Shown one piece after another: positions 23,335 to 35,436 of a DNA stretch of 64,000 bases. Made by a program: the position numbers and the translations under genes. Each line of letters starts with the position of its first letter. The first letter of the stretch is position 1. Under the pieces are notes generated by a model. That model was not told the DNA's origin. It saw only the letters and a list, made by a program, of their open reading frames with translations, and did not search any database. The stretch is taken from positions 3,781,679 to 3,845,678 of the forward strand of contig NC_081338.1 in the NCBI RefSeq assembly GCF_022539665.2, written 5' to 3'. This DNA comes from Daphnia carinata. Taxonomy: Eukaryota; Arthropoda; Branchiopoda; Diplostraca; Daphniidae.

Positions 23335-26300
23335 CGTTCTTTCCCTTTTTGGTTTCTTATTTTTTCTACCGTGTTTTGTTTTCTTCTGTTTGGAAATATC
23401 CTCCTCGTGCGTACCGTCGCCTATCCTATTGATTCAACAAGAAAGAAAAAAAGAAAATAAGAAAATAACGAAGATATTAAAGATGATGTGCCCAATCATG
23501 AATTAGAAGTGATTTTGTGAGGAGTAAACCTCCGTCTTCCCACATGATGATAATTGACTTACAGAAACAACATACGGGGGGATGAGGAGTGTGCGGAATG
23601 AAAGGGGGGGGGGGAATCATTTGCTGGCGCCCTGGACATCCCCGCTCCCTTGCTCGAAAATAGATGCTGGCCAGATAAACGAAGCGAATGAGCTCACACG
23701 ACATCGTGGCATCAAATAAATCAATAGCTAAGTATATACGCCACTGTAATATACAAACGCTGTGCGGTTGATATCGTCTATATAAGGAGAACCTTCTATT
23801 TCTTATGCGCTAGATGTCCGTCCTTCCTTACATAATGTTTCATTAGGTCTTGTCTCCCCATGGTGGAGCTGCGAATGGGGAAGAGAAAACATCGTTCCTA
23901 ACAAAAACTTAAAGGCCACAAAAATATTTCAAAAAGAAAAGATGGGGAAGGCCTTTTCGTTTCTTTTTCAGTTGAAGAGCCATGGGATACAAAATGTCTG
24001 CACGCTCCGGTAAGCCGCCCATCATAGCCGGTTTATACAAACATGGAAGCCAACAAGCAAAAACTGTATCATAAACAAAATAAACAAGATAGAAAGAACT
24101 GCATTAAAAAAAAAAGAGGTAATAAGCATAGTACACTCCCGATGAAAGTATTTAAATAAAAAAAAAGGAAAACTAAAAATAGGCCTTTTTTTTTTAAGTC
24201 TATCTTTGTGTGGCTAAACAAGAATTCGGCCCAGTTTGTTTGCCTCTCTTTTTTCAATCCCAGTACAATCTTTTATCAGCCCCCCCAAAAAAGAGAGAGA
24301 GAACTATGGGGAATACTGGTTATAGTTGGGCTTTACCCCGACTTGTACTTTCTTTGATGATCTTTGTAGTGTGCGGGAGAGCAGGCCGCATGTTGCTACC
24401 AAACTACTACTAGTTGTTACAATACCATAGCCATGAACACACTGTTCAAAAAAGAAAACTTTTTTCTTTTCTTTTGTCATGGAGAAGAAAGAAAAGAACA
24501 AGTTCAACCATCAGAAAAAAGGTACTCGGGGATCATGGGGTATGGGCGAGGAGGTAGTTACTATTTTTGATTTCCCTGTGCTGTTATTGGCAAATAGGAA
24601 AGAAGACATCGGCAAAAAAAATCTACATGATGAACATGGATATCATTCTTCGATATTCATTACAAACGTCGACGTAGGGAGATTTTTTTTTTGAAAAAAA
24701 AAAAAATAATAATAATCAGCTGAGTTTCGAAAAATGCGGTCGATTGTTGCCATGCCATTATTATAATGACACCTTTATTAATCTCGTTTTTTCCTATTTG
24801 AGTTGCGAGGTGCATAGAGAATATCTTTCGTCAAAGGGACGCGGCCAAAGAACTGGCACATGTTTACATTGGGCGTATTTCAAAAAATGAAATAGTTATG
24901 AATTTTTTTTAAAGGCCAATCGCAAAGCTTTTAAGGTATTGACACAACATTTTTTTTTTTTTTGTCTACTACAACATTTCGAAAAGCTTCTTTTTTATTA
25001 AAGGTCCTATATCTAATTCAGCGTTATTTCGAACGTCTAAACTCTGCAGCTGGTTTACCAGATTGGGTTATTGTTGTTTGTTATTGAATATCCCAGGACG
25101 CTTTTTGACTTGGATCGCGTTTTTTTCTTTAACCTCCCCCCACCTCCCCGCCAGACGTCAAGCTGTGCCAACCTAAACAACGACCGATCCCCGTGAGTAC
25201 AAAAGCTTTCATTCGTTTTTCTGCAGGGAAAATGAAGACAGGAAAGCGTCAAACATATTCTTCTCGAAATCTGATTATGTCATGTACAAAATGGATACAT
25301 CGCCTACGTTCCGATAATGCACCGGGAAATTTGAAAATATTTTCAAATTCATTTCCCCCTCCGTCTCTGACGTTTGGTTGGAGCTCGTTACGATCGCATG
25401 ATTGGGTCCTGTCCTGTACACAAACTACGACGTTACACATCCGCACGGAAGAAACACGTCTCCATTTTTCTTTTTTTTTTTCTTTTTTCGCCATAAACAT
25501 ATATACAGACAAGGAAACGGGTTGGTCACGGACGTCTATTTTCTTCTCCCCTGTTTTGAGGATACGCAGCGTGAGTTGCGTGCACCCGGGTAACCGAATA
25601 CAAATGCTATTATGTGTATAATAGAACCGCAAACATCGAGACGATAGACAACAGTGTGTACATCTATTATCGCTAGTTTTTTTGGAAGAAAAGCGCTCAA
25701 CCAGGGTTCCGGCATCCGCACGAAGTTCTCCCTTGTCGGCAAAAAAGGAAAGTTCGAACACGCTGGGAGGTTTCAAACTATGTAGCGATAATTGTTCAAA
25801 AACTGCGAAATTTATTTGTTTCGATTGATTTTAGCATTAAATTTTCAGTTGAACGATGATTGCAACGTAAACTTTCTGCGCATTGGAACCGTTTTCGCGT
25901 GACTGTGAAAATTGAAAGCTCCGCTTTCTGTCGCCATGGGTTCACGTTATGGACATCGCGCAAAGGTTAAATCACGAGCATCACGCAATGACGCAAGTTT
26001 GAGTGCATTTGGATCGATTTTTTGTTTTGCTTTTATTTTAAACGAACTGGCCATAACAAAATCGAACGATTGGCCTATCTGTGCTCGCGTACTCGAATGC
26101 CCGCAACAACACAACTAGCGATACAATGCATCATCAGGACCTCGAATCGTGAAAAGCTTCAAATGTCATAACAACATTACCAAAAGTTGCGTCCGTTCGG
26201 ATTTGCCGAAGCCCCCACTCACACGGATTAGATTATTTCAAGTTGTCTTCCCCCCATTCGGATGGTTTTTTTTTTATTAGACATCCGGTCTTGCTGAAAC

Positions 26301-26839
26301 TCTACCCGCCTCACATTCTAAACGAGTTTTTAAGAAACACACAAGAGCCAACAAAAAGGAATTTTTTTTTTTTTAAACGGATCGATGTATCGATCGCAAT
26401 CATTTGTCAAGGTGATGAATAGTCTGTTGACTATGGGTTGACAATTTTTTATTTCCTGCGGGTTTATCGCGTCCGTTTCTTTCTCATCCGTTTTCGGGTG
26501 AGTAAAAAGGAGCAAACGGGATAAAACTGGGTGCTTGCGGGGATAAAAAAAAAAGAGATGACGTGGATGTGTACGATTGACGATTAGTCACGTTCAAACT
26601 ACTTCTTTTTCTTTTCTCTTCACACACAAATTGACGTCTTATCACTTTCTATTCACATCCTTCAAACTTGTCTAAAGTTTTCACTTTTTTTTTTTTTTTT
26701 TTTTTTTTAAATCCTCCCTTTTTCTTGATGAAAAGATTGGCAACGTCGCGCGCGTGACGGGATAAAAAATAAGACAATCGTTTCTTGCCGGTAGTTACAT
26801 CAAATAAGAAAAGCAATCGAATATGCCAAGAAAATCTCT

Positions 26840-26840
<1 letters not shown>

Positions 26841-26875
<35 letters not shown>
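26841..26875 (+). repeat. C35 homopolymer
   Basis: An uninterrupted run of 35 C, unusual in AT-rich DNA. The true length may differ because such runs are hard to sequence. Confidence 0.9.
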
Positions 26876-29800
26876 AGTCTACCACTGTTGTTTTTTTTTT
26901 TTCTCAAAGTGTTATGTGGGGTTATATATAGCCTAACTTCTAACAGTATACACACCGCACGCGACGAAAGTGCCTTTCAGTGTCCCGGTGTTCTTCGCTC
27001 ACGATATATAAACACATTCCTTGTTTTGTTTTGCTTTTTCGTTACTGTAATAAAAGAGAATCAAGCCGCACGACGGTTACCTAGATATATTTCTAGGACG
27101 TAGCACTTACGAGATTCCAGCTGTGAGCGTGAGTGTTCCACGGATTCTCTTTTTTTTTTCCTCCAAACAGTTACACGTCGTGAGCAGCAAAGTGTCGCTA
27201 ATATTTTTTTTATCCCCCCGCGACCTCAATTTCTAGTGGGCAGGGATGTTTTATTTAATGACCGCGGGATGACGCGGGATAAAAAAAATGGGATCGAACA
27301 CCTTTGCAACAGGTGTAAATATAACAGGGGGGTGGTGATGTTGGCGGTTAAAAGCGCTGAGGTTATTGGGTGGGGTGTGGTAAAAAGTGGGGACATTACG
27401 CATTTTGCTCTTCACGTGCGCGCTCTACATTTATAGTCGATGAACACACGGAGGACGCGTTGACAAAAGGCGATGAGTAAGTCGCATGTGCTGCTTTATG
27501 TGCATCCTATCGATCCCTGGCTGTTTTATATGCCACCTGGATTTTACTCGATACCCCCTCCCCTGACAAACGATATGCGCAAGAGTTATGACAGCAATCC
27601 GAACAGAACAAAAAAAATGTATAATAAAATTTTTATAAATTTAAATTCGATTTTCTTTTCTGTCGGCGTGCCGTGCCATCTAGCGGATCCACTTTATTTT
27701 TATTTATGTTTGCTGTAAAAAGAAGAAAATCCAGAAGCCTAGTATACACTCGATGTCCTCCTAATGCCTGTTGTACTTACTTTTTCTTTTTTTTTTTTTG
27801 CTCCTTTTAACCCGAATAAAATCACGAAAAGCGATGCAATAAGAGATTACAAACGAAAATCCCTTTCCAACTGCTGGCCTTGTATCCATCGGAAGGATGT
27901 AATGACGACAGACCAATAACCCTTCCAATTAATCTCTTTTGGATTGCTCATTTCCACTCGTAAAATTATTAAGATTCGAAATAATCTATCTGCTATAGCA
28001 CCTCATTTTAAAAAACACCTCTAAGTGTAAAAACGTTTACGATTGGAATTTAGGGGGGCGGATGTGTTAAGTAAGTGCGAAGAATTTCGGAAAAACAACA
28101 GTCGGAAACGACAACAAAATGTTGCTAATCAAAGTTAATTCAATGACTTTTAACTTAATGCTGTCAAAGAAACAATCCCCATAGGCTGGTCCATTGTTGA
28201 ATATTCATTGCCAAACATGAATTCTAGAAAGGTTTGCTCCCACAAAAAGTAATGAAAAGTGACAAGTGGCAACGTCGTGCAATGAATTTTAAATGGCGAT
28301 CCCTCTTATAATTACTACCGACGAAACAAAAAAAGGCCAATGTTCCACGTCATTCGAACATTCCCTTAAATCTCTCTCGACTTTTCCCAAGTTCATCACG
28401 ATGAACCCAGGGCTCAAAAATTTCACTTAATCAAAATGGACGGTGGTGGTTTAATCACATTTGATGCTCACCTTACCTCCCAGCGGACTATCAGGACAGA
28501 TTGGATTCCCATGCAACGTGAGAGCACTATGTAAAGCAAATTACTTGCAACTTCAATAACCTAACGGGAACAAGAGGGGTGGAAAAAAATAATGTAATTC
28601 CCGTCAGAATGAAAGCAATCCTAATCCAGGTGAGTGCACCAGCAGAATTTATGTCCGCCCGATATAGATGTAACAAGATCACACGAAAATTTATTGTTTT
28701 GTTACCTCGTGTTGCACGCCAGAACGTAATAGACTGAACACTTAAAGAAAAAGAATCAATTCTTACCGTTTCACACTCTCGTACTTGCGACAAAACAATC
28801 CCAGCAAATGAAGTTCGGGCACACTGCGAGAGCAATAAAAATGGACGTCTGTTCTCCACGACGATGAACAACGCGACTGACAAACCCCTTCGTTGGAAAG
28901 CACGCTGGTTAGGCGATTTACACACAAACGGGAAAGCTTATGCAGAGGATAAGAACACCCCAACTCACGTCATGCGCAGTATAAACTTTTTTAACATTTT
29001 CTTTTTCCAAACAAAATAATTTAGAGTGTTATTATTCAGCAACATCGCGGATTTGCATCAGCTCAATGTCGTCAATCGACGCTTCACGTTTTCAAACCTT
29101 GCAACTTCAGCAACGCCTCAAAACTTTTTGAAACAACGTGAAAAAAGGCTAGCATGGCAATAAATGAATAGCATACAAAAAAAAGTTTTGTATTGATTTC
29201 CATAAAAAATTACAATACGAAAAACGAAGCAAAGAAAATGGCGAGTAGTTTCGTCACGTGACTCATCATTCGCCTCGAACCGTACAGTGCAATGAAGTCT
29301 TGAAAATGCCACAATGCAACTGGGCGTTTCGAAGTCAATGACGAACGTTGTTATTGCGAACATTTTCATATTTCGAGCAAAAACATTCCAAATGGGCATT
29401 TTTTCTGCGGAATCGTAAGTTAAAAATGTGTTCGCAGTTGCCATGACGTCGATGGTCTACACAGCGCCCCTGGGCAGGCCAGTGCAAAGAATTGTAGCTA
29501 CTATGCAATTGGCTGCTCAAGGTCGGCACATAAACGTTGATTCGAATTTCAAACAAAAGATAACGAGATTTTCACACAAAATCTAAGCCTATTTGTACTT
29601 CAACGTGTTGCATGCGTCATCACTGCGTCCCACTACCGGTTAGTGCAACGTTTCAAACGTAAACAATGTTACCACTAACCAGCAGAAGTCGCTGGGATGA
29701 GCCTTGTAAATGACACCACCAAAAATCAATTAAAAATTAAAAATAAATTTCTAAGAAATAAATGAATAAAACACAAGTACGAGACTGCTACTGGACTGAC

Positions 29801-32383
29801 TCGGAGAAGATGCAAGGGACAACTGTTGATTTCTGCAAATGAGGTCGTCCCATTTATAGGGTCACCTTCACTGAAGAAGGGAGAGGGGGTCGTTTTGGGG
29901 GTAAACCCAATCCACCCTTTTTGCCGAGCACCACCATCGCCCACACGCTATTTTTTCATATGGCAATTGCAGATTTTATTCCCGGAATCTTCACCCCCAA
30001 ATAGCCCACCCGTCCAAATCGTTTGGACACGTCGACAATAAAAAAAAAATAAAGGAAACAGGAGTTTTGTGTAGATATCCACGTTGGTAAGCAAATCGAA
30101 GGGAGGATGAGATAGCTACCCCATCCTCTTGATTCGAATTACGTGGAAAATTTTCCAGTCCTTTTCATAAACAAAACCGTACCCTTGGTGGACTCGGTTA
30201 CGAAACCAGGCGGAGACACAAACTTTTTTCCACTTCGTTTCGATCGGATTTGTTCTGAAATAGATTCAAAATGAACGGCTCTTATTTCCGGATTGGAATG
30301 GTGCCATTTAATCCATCTTCGGACATCCGCAAGTGACCTAACAGTTCGTTTGAAAACCGTTCAAGGTTACACACGCGGCGTTCTGTATAACCGACACGAA
30401 CCAGGGTGCCCTTTGCTTACCCTCACCCGCCATACAGCCCAAGGTACTTTTGGGTGGGACAGATGGGGTTCGGCAGGAGAAGGAGAACCCCACCCGTTTT
30501 ACTTGGAATCGCTCTCTTTCCTCTCGATCGTGAGAGAGAGTGTTTTCTTGAATCAGCTGTTATTTGTTGTGTTCTTAATTCGATAACAATTAAAGGCTGC
30601 GATGACTCGAGAGACATGGCCTTCCTCAGTTCTTAATGTTCAGGATTTCGAAGAATTGTTTGGTGAGCTCCCACTCTTTTTTTTGTCAGCTTGGTCATCA
30701 CTGAACGTTTTTCTAATGAAACAAAATGGCTGCCTCAAACCAAAACATATTTTTCGTTGATGGGAAGGGGTTCCAACATTGGTTGCTATAGGCCTGTAAT
30801 ATTTTCTTGCTTGCTTTTATACATTCACTGGGGAAATCAGCCTGGGATCGCAACGTTCATTTTTGCGTCGTTATAAATCTAACAGAGAAAAAAGCTTTGG
30901 CCAACGTCGACAAAACACAGAACGAATAAAAGATTGAGCTTTTCTTTTTTCTTTCATTTTAGTTGAGGGTAACCTTATTAATAACCGGTCTTCATCATTT
31001 CCAATCGGATTAGGCATCGATCATTGAAAAACGTTGATAGTTTTTACGAATGGCGAACGGCCCTGTTTGTTTTGCGTTTCCAATTGTGCAAGGCCAAAAT
31101 GTCAAGACGAATTTGTTTGAATTTGGCGCGATTATTTGGATGGGTGGCTCTAATATTCAAAAAAGATTTTCAGATAAAAAATAAATCAAGAGACATTTGA
31201 ATGTTTGATGAAGGTCTTTGAGCGTGTAATATTTTCAGTGAACAAAGACTTTTGATCGATAAGAGGTTCACAAACCAATATCGTTCTTTTCTCTCCCCCC
31301 CTTTTTTTTGGTCGGTTGAAAACTAATAAAATGGCGTGCACGAACAGGCATGTAAATCGATAGATATGAAGAAGGTTCGTGATGGAAGTCTGGCGACGTT
31401 TTCTTCCTGTATGAGGCATGGCATATCAAAATACATAAACTGGAAATGAGGTTAAGCTTGATGCGTCTTTTACCCGTAATAATTTCCTTACGACGTCGCT
31501 ATTCATCATCTAGGCGAAGCCCCTTTTAACGGGAAAACGTCTCTCGTGGTTTACGTAAATGGGAGAAATTCATCCACGGCGAGATGTTTTACGAGTTCCA
31601 CCGCCAGAGTAGAAACTAAAAAGATCATTCTCTTTTTCTTTTAATAGTTTCAAGAAATAAAAATAAAGCGGGCAAAATAGAATTGTCTTATCTTCATAAA
31701 AGAAAAAAATAACAGAAAAAAACATTATCCGAGTGTGCCGGCGTCGTAACAAAGTGGCGGGATCGTATGACACGCGCGCTCACGAGAGTCGGCGAAAGAG
31801 ACGCGTCTCTACTTTTTTGTTTCATCCTGTTTCACGAAAAGGGCGACGTGAGTGTCGGTCTGTGTTTCCATTGATCTGAACAATGTTGAATTCAACTGCG
31901 AAAAGCTTAGACGCTGAATAGAGTCATCGCATTCACGCACATTTCAAGCCTCTTGCTATTCACGTTCTTGGTTCTTACACAAGCCAAGAAAAAAAAAATG
32001 GCAGACGTGTATCAACTATTTATTGCCACTAATTAACTGTTTTGACAAGGTTGGCGACATTCTCCGTGGAAACGCATGAGGAGAATGTGATTAATAGCAT
32101 TTGAAATCGATACAAAAGAAAAAGGACTCGAATCCCAGTTGAATCTTCCATCCAATTCATCTAGAAAGTCATCCACGTGAAAAAAAGGGAGAGAAAGAGA
32201 GTTGGTAGTATAAGTAAATGGCGTAATTTATTTACACGTTGAGCATGTCATCCAAGTTTAGTAACAAGAGAAATAAACTTCTTTCAGTGGGAGCCTAATT
32301 GGATCGTTACACAAATAAAGAAAAAAAAGCGTTTGGTTGTAGAAATCCCACGAATTTCTGGCACCTATAATAGCAAACTGTCA

Positions 32384-32406
32384 ACACACACACACACACA
32401 CACACA
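32384..32406 (+). repeat. (AC)n microsatellite
   Basis: About 11 AC units, followed by A6 and a run of G. A (TG)n tract lies 190 bp downstream, so the two could pair as an inverted dinucleotide repeat. Confidence 0.95.
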
Positions 32407-32591
32407 AAAAAGAGGGGGGGGGGAGTATCTCCATAAATCAGAAAGGCAAATATTGCAGCGTACAAGATGTATTTTATCATCGCAATTAAATGTCATCCGC
32501 AAGTCGGGAACGATTCCAATATCTTTATATTTTTTGTTCTCCATTCGTGAATAAAAGACACGCCCGGCACACAAAAAAATGACGACTTGCC

Positions 32592-32606
32592 TGTGTGTGT
32601 GTGTGT
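32592..32606 (+). repeat. (TG)n microsatellite
   Basis: About 7 TG units, complementary to the AC tract at 32384-32406. Confidence 0.95.
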
Positions 32607-32779
32607 ATGTTTGTCTTTATGAGATGTAATACAGTCGTTACAACTTTATCGGGCACATGGCCAAAATCTTGGGCAAATCTGAACGAAAGTTATTCCAACT
32701 TTTAGGCCGCCAGATATCGTTCAAAACTTCCTGGATCGTCCACCCCAACTCAATCGACAATTTTTATAGGTATACATCT

Positions 32780-32798
32780 GAAGAAGAAGAAGAAGAAG
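32780..32798 (+). repeat. (GAA)n microsatellite
   Basis: About 6 GAA units. No surrounding open frame suggests coding use. Confidence 0.9.
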
Positions 32799-33901
32799 AG
32801 AAAAGAGGCATTGATATTCAACGGGTTTAATCGATCGGTTGAACGAAGTTGGGATGGCAACGGGTAAGAATATCTTATACCACCCGAAGAACCGTCTAAA
32901 GCGGGGAATCACGCTCCGTTCGGCGGCAAGAAGAAAACCGAAAGAAAATGGATTTTTATTTTTTTTTCGTTGTTGTAATAGTTAACAGGATGCGCATATT
33001 TACAAGGGCTATATTTATACGAACCTGTTATTTATTATTTTTTTTTTTTTCATCCTCTCTTTATGGAACAACACGATAAGAAGATTAGGGTACAGAGGAA
33101 GGAAGAAAAAAAAATGATCTTATTGCTTTGGTTATATCGATTATTGGTGATTCGTTTCTCCACCGGGGTTGGCTAAATGTTTTTTATACGCGGAATTCTT
33201 TTTTTTTTTTTAAATATATATATAGCCCCTTTTTTGAAGAGGGCAGCCATATATATACGTCGTCCCACTTGAACATAGAGCGGGCAAAAGAAAAAGGGAA
33301 CTCTAATGGATCAGCTGTATGGAGCGTGGTTCCTGTGCAATATGAACGTCAACACCTTCAAACGAGGCGAAAGAAAAAAAGAAACAAAAAAAAAGGGACT
33401 TATACATAAAAATCGGACTAAAAGTCGACATAAAAAAAAAGAAGTTACATTTGCACCGACCTTACCGCACGCCATCTACACGTTTTGGTTTTTTTTCTTC
33501 CTAACTTTAGGGCAGTTTGACATTGACCAAATAGTCGCTGGACAACACGACAAACGACCAAAGTTTTTTTCGTGTTTCAGAAAATAAAAGAGGAAAATAA
33601 ATTGATCAAATATGAACAGGTTGCCGTCACTCCAGTATATATACGTCGGTGAACGTTATCGATTTTTGTTGCCCCATGGCGGTGTGGACAATGTGCCAAT
33701 GAATTCGTTCATTTATGTTTTTTTTTAGAAGAGGAAAAAAGGATGTAATACTCACGCAATTACATATCCAATAAAGTATCTTAAAAAAAGAGGCAATAAC
33801 AAATGATGGACAAAATCTAAATGGCCTAGCGTTATGTAAAAGGAAGCTGATTATCTGTTGGGCGGGAATAAGAGTTATACACATCAAGGCTAGGCCAGAA
33901 T

Positions 33902-33914
33902 CCCCCCCCCCCCC
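33902..33914 (+). repeat. C13 homopolymer
   Basis: A second C run in the same gene-poor region, much shorter than the one at 26841-26875. Confidence 0.85.
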
Positions 33915-35436
33915 GTCTGTTTGAGCATATAACGTCGGCAGGAGGCACTCATTTGCATAGACGGTTGATGATGTAAACGATGTTAGTTTGCGCTCAGATG
34001 AAAATGATGAAAGCGAAAAGGATCTTGCAGAGCGGGAGGTTCGCTCCCCGTTTTCGGCGGGACTAACTAAAAATGAACGATACAACATCCCCCTTCCCGT
34101 CTCACGAAAGTTTTCGTTTTGATTGTGCAGAACAACAATCGGGTCGTCTGTTGTACGTTTTCATAGTTTTCTAGTATTGATTTCCCTAATTGACTCCAAG
34201 GTGTACATATAACAATAAGCAATATCGTTTGTCCAAAATTGGATGTCTAATTGGCTGCTTACCTGTAGCGGGATTCTTAACCTTAGGACAAGCTAGAGGA
34301 TATTTAAATTCATCGCAAAGGATCTACACAAGGGAGGAGGGGAATAAAAGGCTGAGCCGCGGGATTGTACGTGCCAACAACCACGTACACACAACAAGTA
34401 TAGCGGGATTGATTCAAACAATCAGCCAGGGTTTTTTTTTTACTCGTGAGAAGCTTTTCCGCATTTTTATTTTTTTTCTGCTTGAAAGATTTTTCTTAAA
34501 ATGAAACGTGAAGCCGTTGTCTAAATAACCGGCTACCCTCATCCGCCCAGAGCGACTACCGTAGTCATTTTCTTTTGTTTTCATCCCGACCGCGGGAAAT
34601 CAAAAGAAATGTGAATACGTTCATAATTGCATAGAGCTGCATGCAAATTTTGGGCGTGGTCGACCCTAAATGTTCTTTGTTTGTCAAAAGTGCAGCTCCC
34701 GGACATCGGATCTGTTTATCGATCCTATTCTTTATGAATCATTTCAAGTAAGAATTGATCTTTTATCGAATTGCTATATCTGTGCGACAGGCAGCCAGTG
34801 CATTTCTGATTATTTCCTGCAACGGTGTTTGAAGAACAAACTTGTTCCTCATTAGACACTGTACACTCCGTACATGCAAATTTTTTTCTGTGTAATTAAA
34901 AGAAGCCTCACAATCGCCGCCAGTAGTATTCAAATGCCCCGTTTAAAACTCCACCCATACATATACAGTTAACCTTCATGCATAGCGGTCGTGTTTTCTC
35001 ATTTCGATTCCCCCCCTTTATGTTTTATATCTCATCCGTCTTTCGGGATCGACTTAAAAACATAAGACAAGCATAAGATAAAAAAAAAATTCCTGTTCTT
35101 TCATCTTGTGTAGGCACTTCTGGTTTTTCTATGAACGCGCCTTCATTCATCACCGGTTTTTGCCACCTAAATAACTTCTTGGATTTACATTTCTTTTTTT
35201 CTCGTATAAAAAAAAAAGGGTCATTGTCTCGATGTAAAACAAGCCAGTTGTTTGTTCGAAGTCAAACAGAGTGGACGTTTCCAGTGGATCTCATTCCACA
35301 TCTTTCTTTGTAGTGCAAACGTCGTATACACTATTGGCTTGTTTGTTAGTTCATCTTCGTGCTAAATGATGGCTTAACAACTGGAACAATTTCTTTTGGA
35401 TTGGGGAATCTTGTTGTTTTTGTTTTTTTTAAGGAA

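Larger units (their letters stand above)
23335..35436. other. 12 kb gene-poor stretch with many simple repeats
   Basis: I find no exon chain, domain or RNA gene on either strand. The stretch is rich in poly-T/poly-A runs and contains several microsatellites listed separately. It separates the divergent NACHT/WD gene (minus) and GMC gene A (plus), so distal promoters, 5' untranslated exons or enhancers are likely but cannot be placed. Confidence 0.45.

Noticed and set aside
25249-25776. 175-codon minus-strand open frame in the gene-poor region
   Set aside because: Low-complexity stretches come from homopolymers, there is no recognisable motif and no flanking exon chain. Probably chance.
32384-32606. 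AC and TG tracts as terminal inverted repeats of a mobile element
   Set aside because: Both are plain dinucleotide microsatellites, with no other element structure between them.
33627-34088. 153-codon minus-strand open frame
   Set aside because: Ser/Phe-rich translation of AT-rich and poly-C/poly-T sequence with no motif; crosses a G/C homopolymer.
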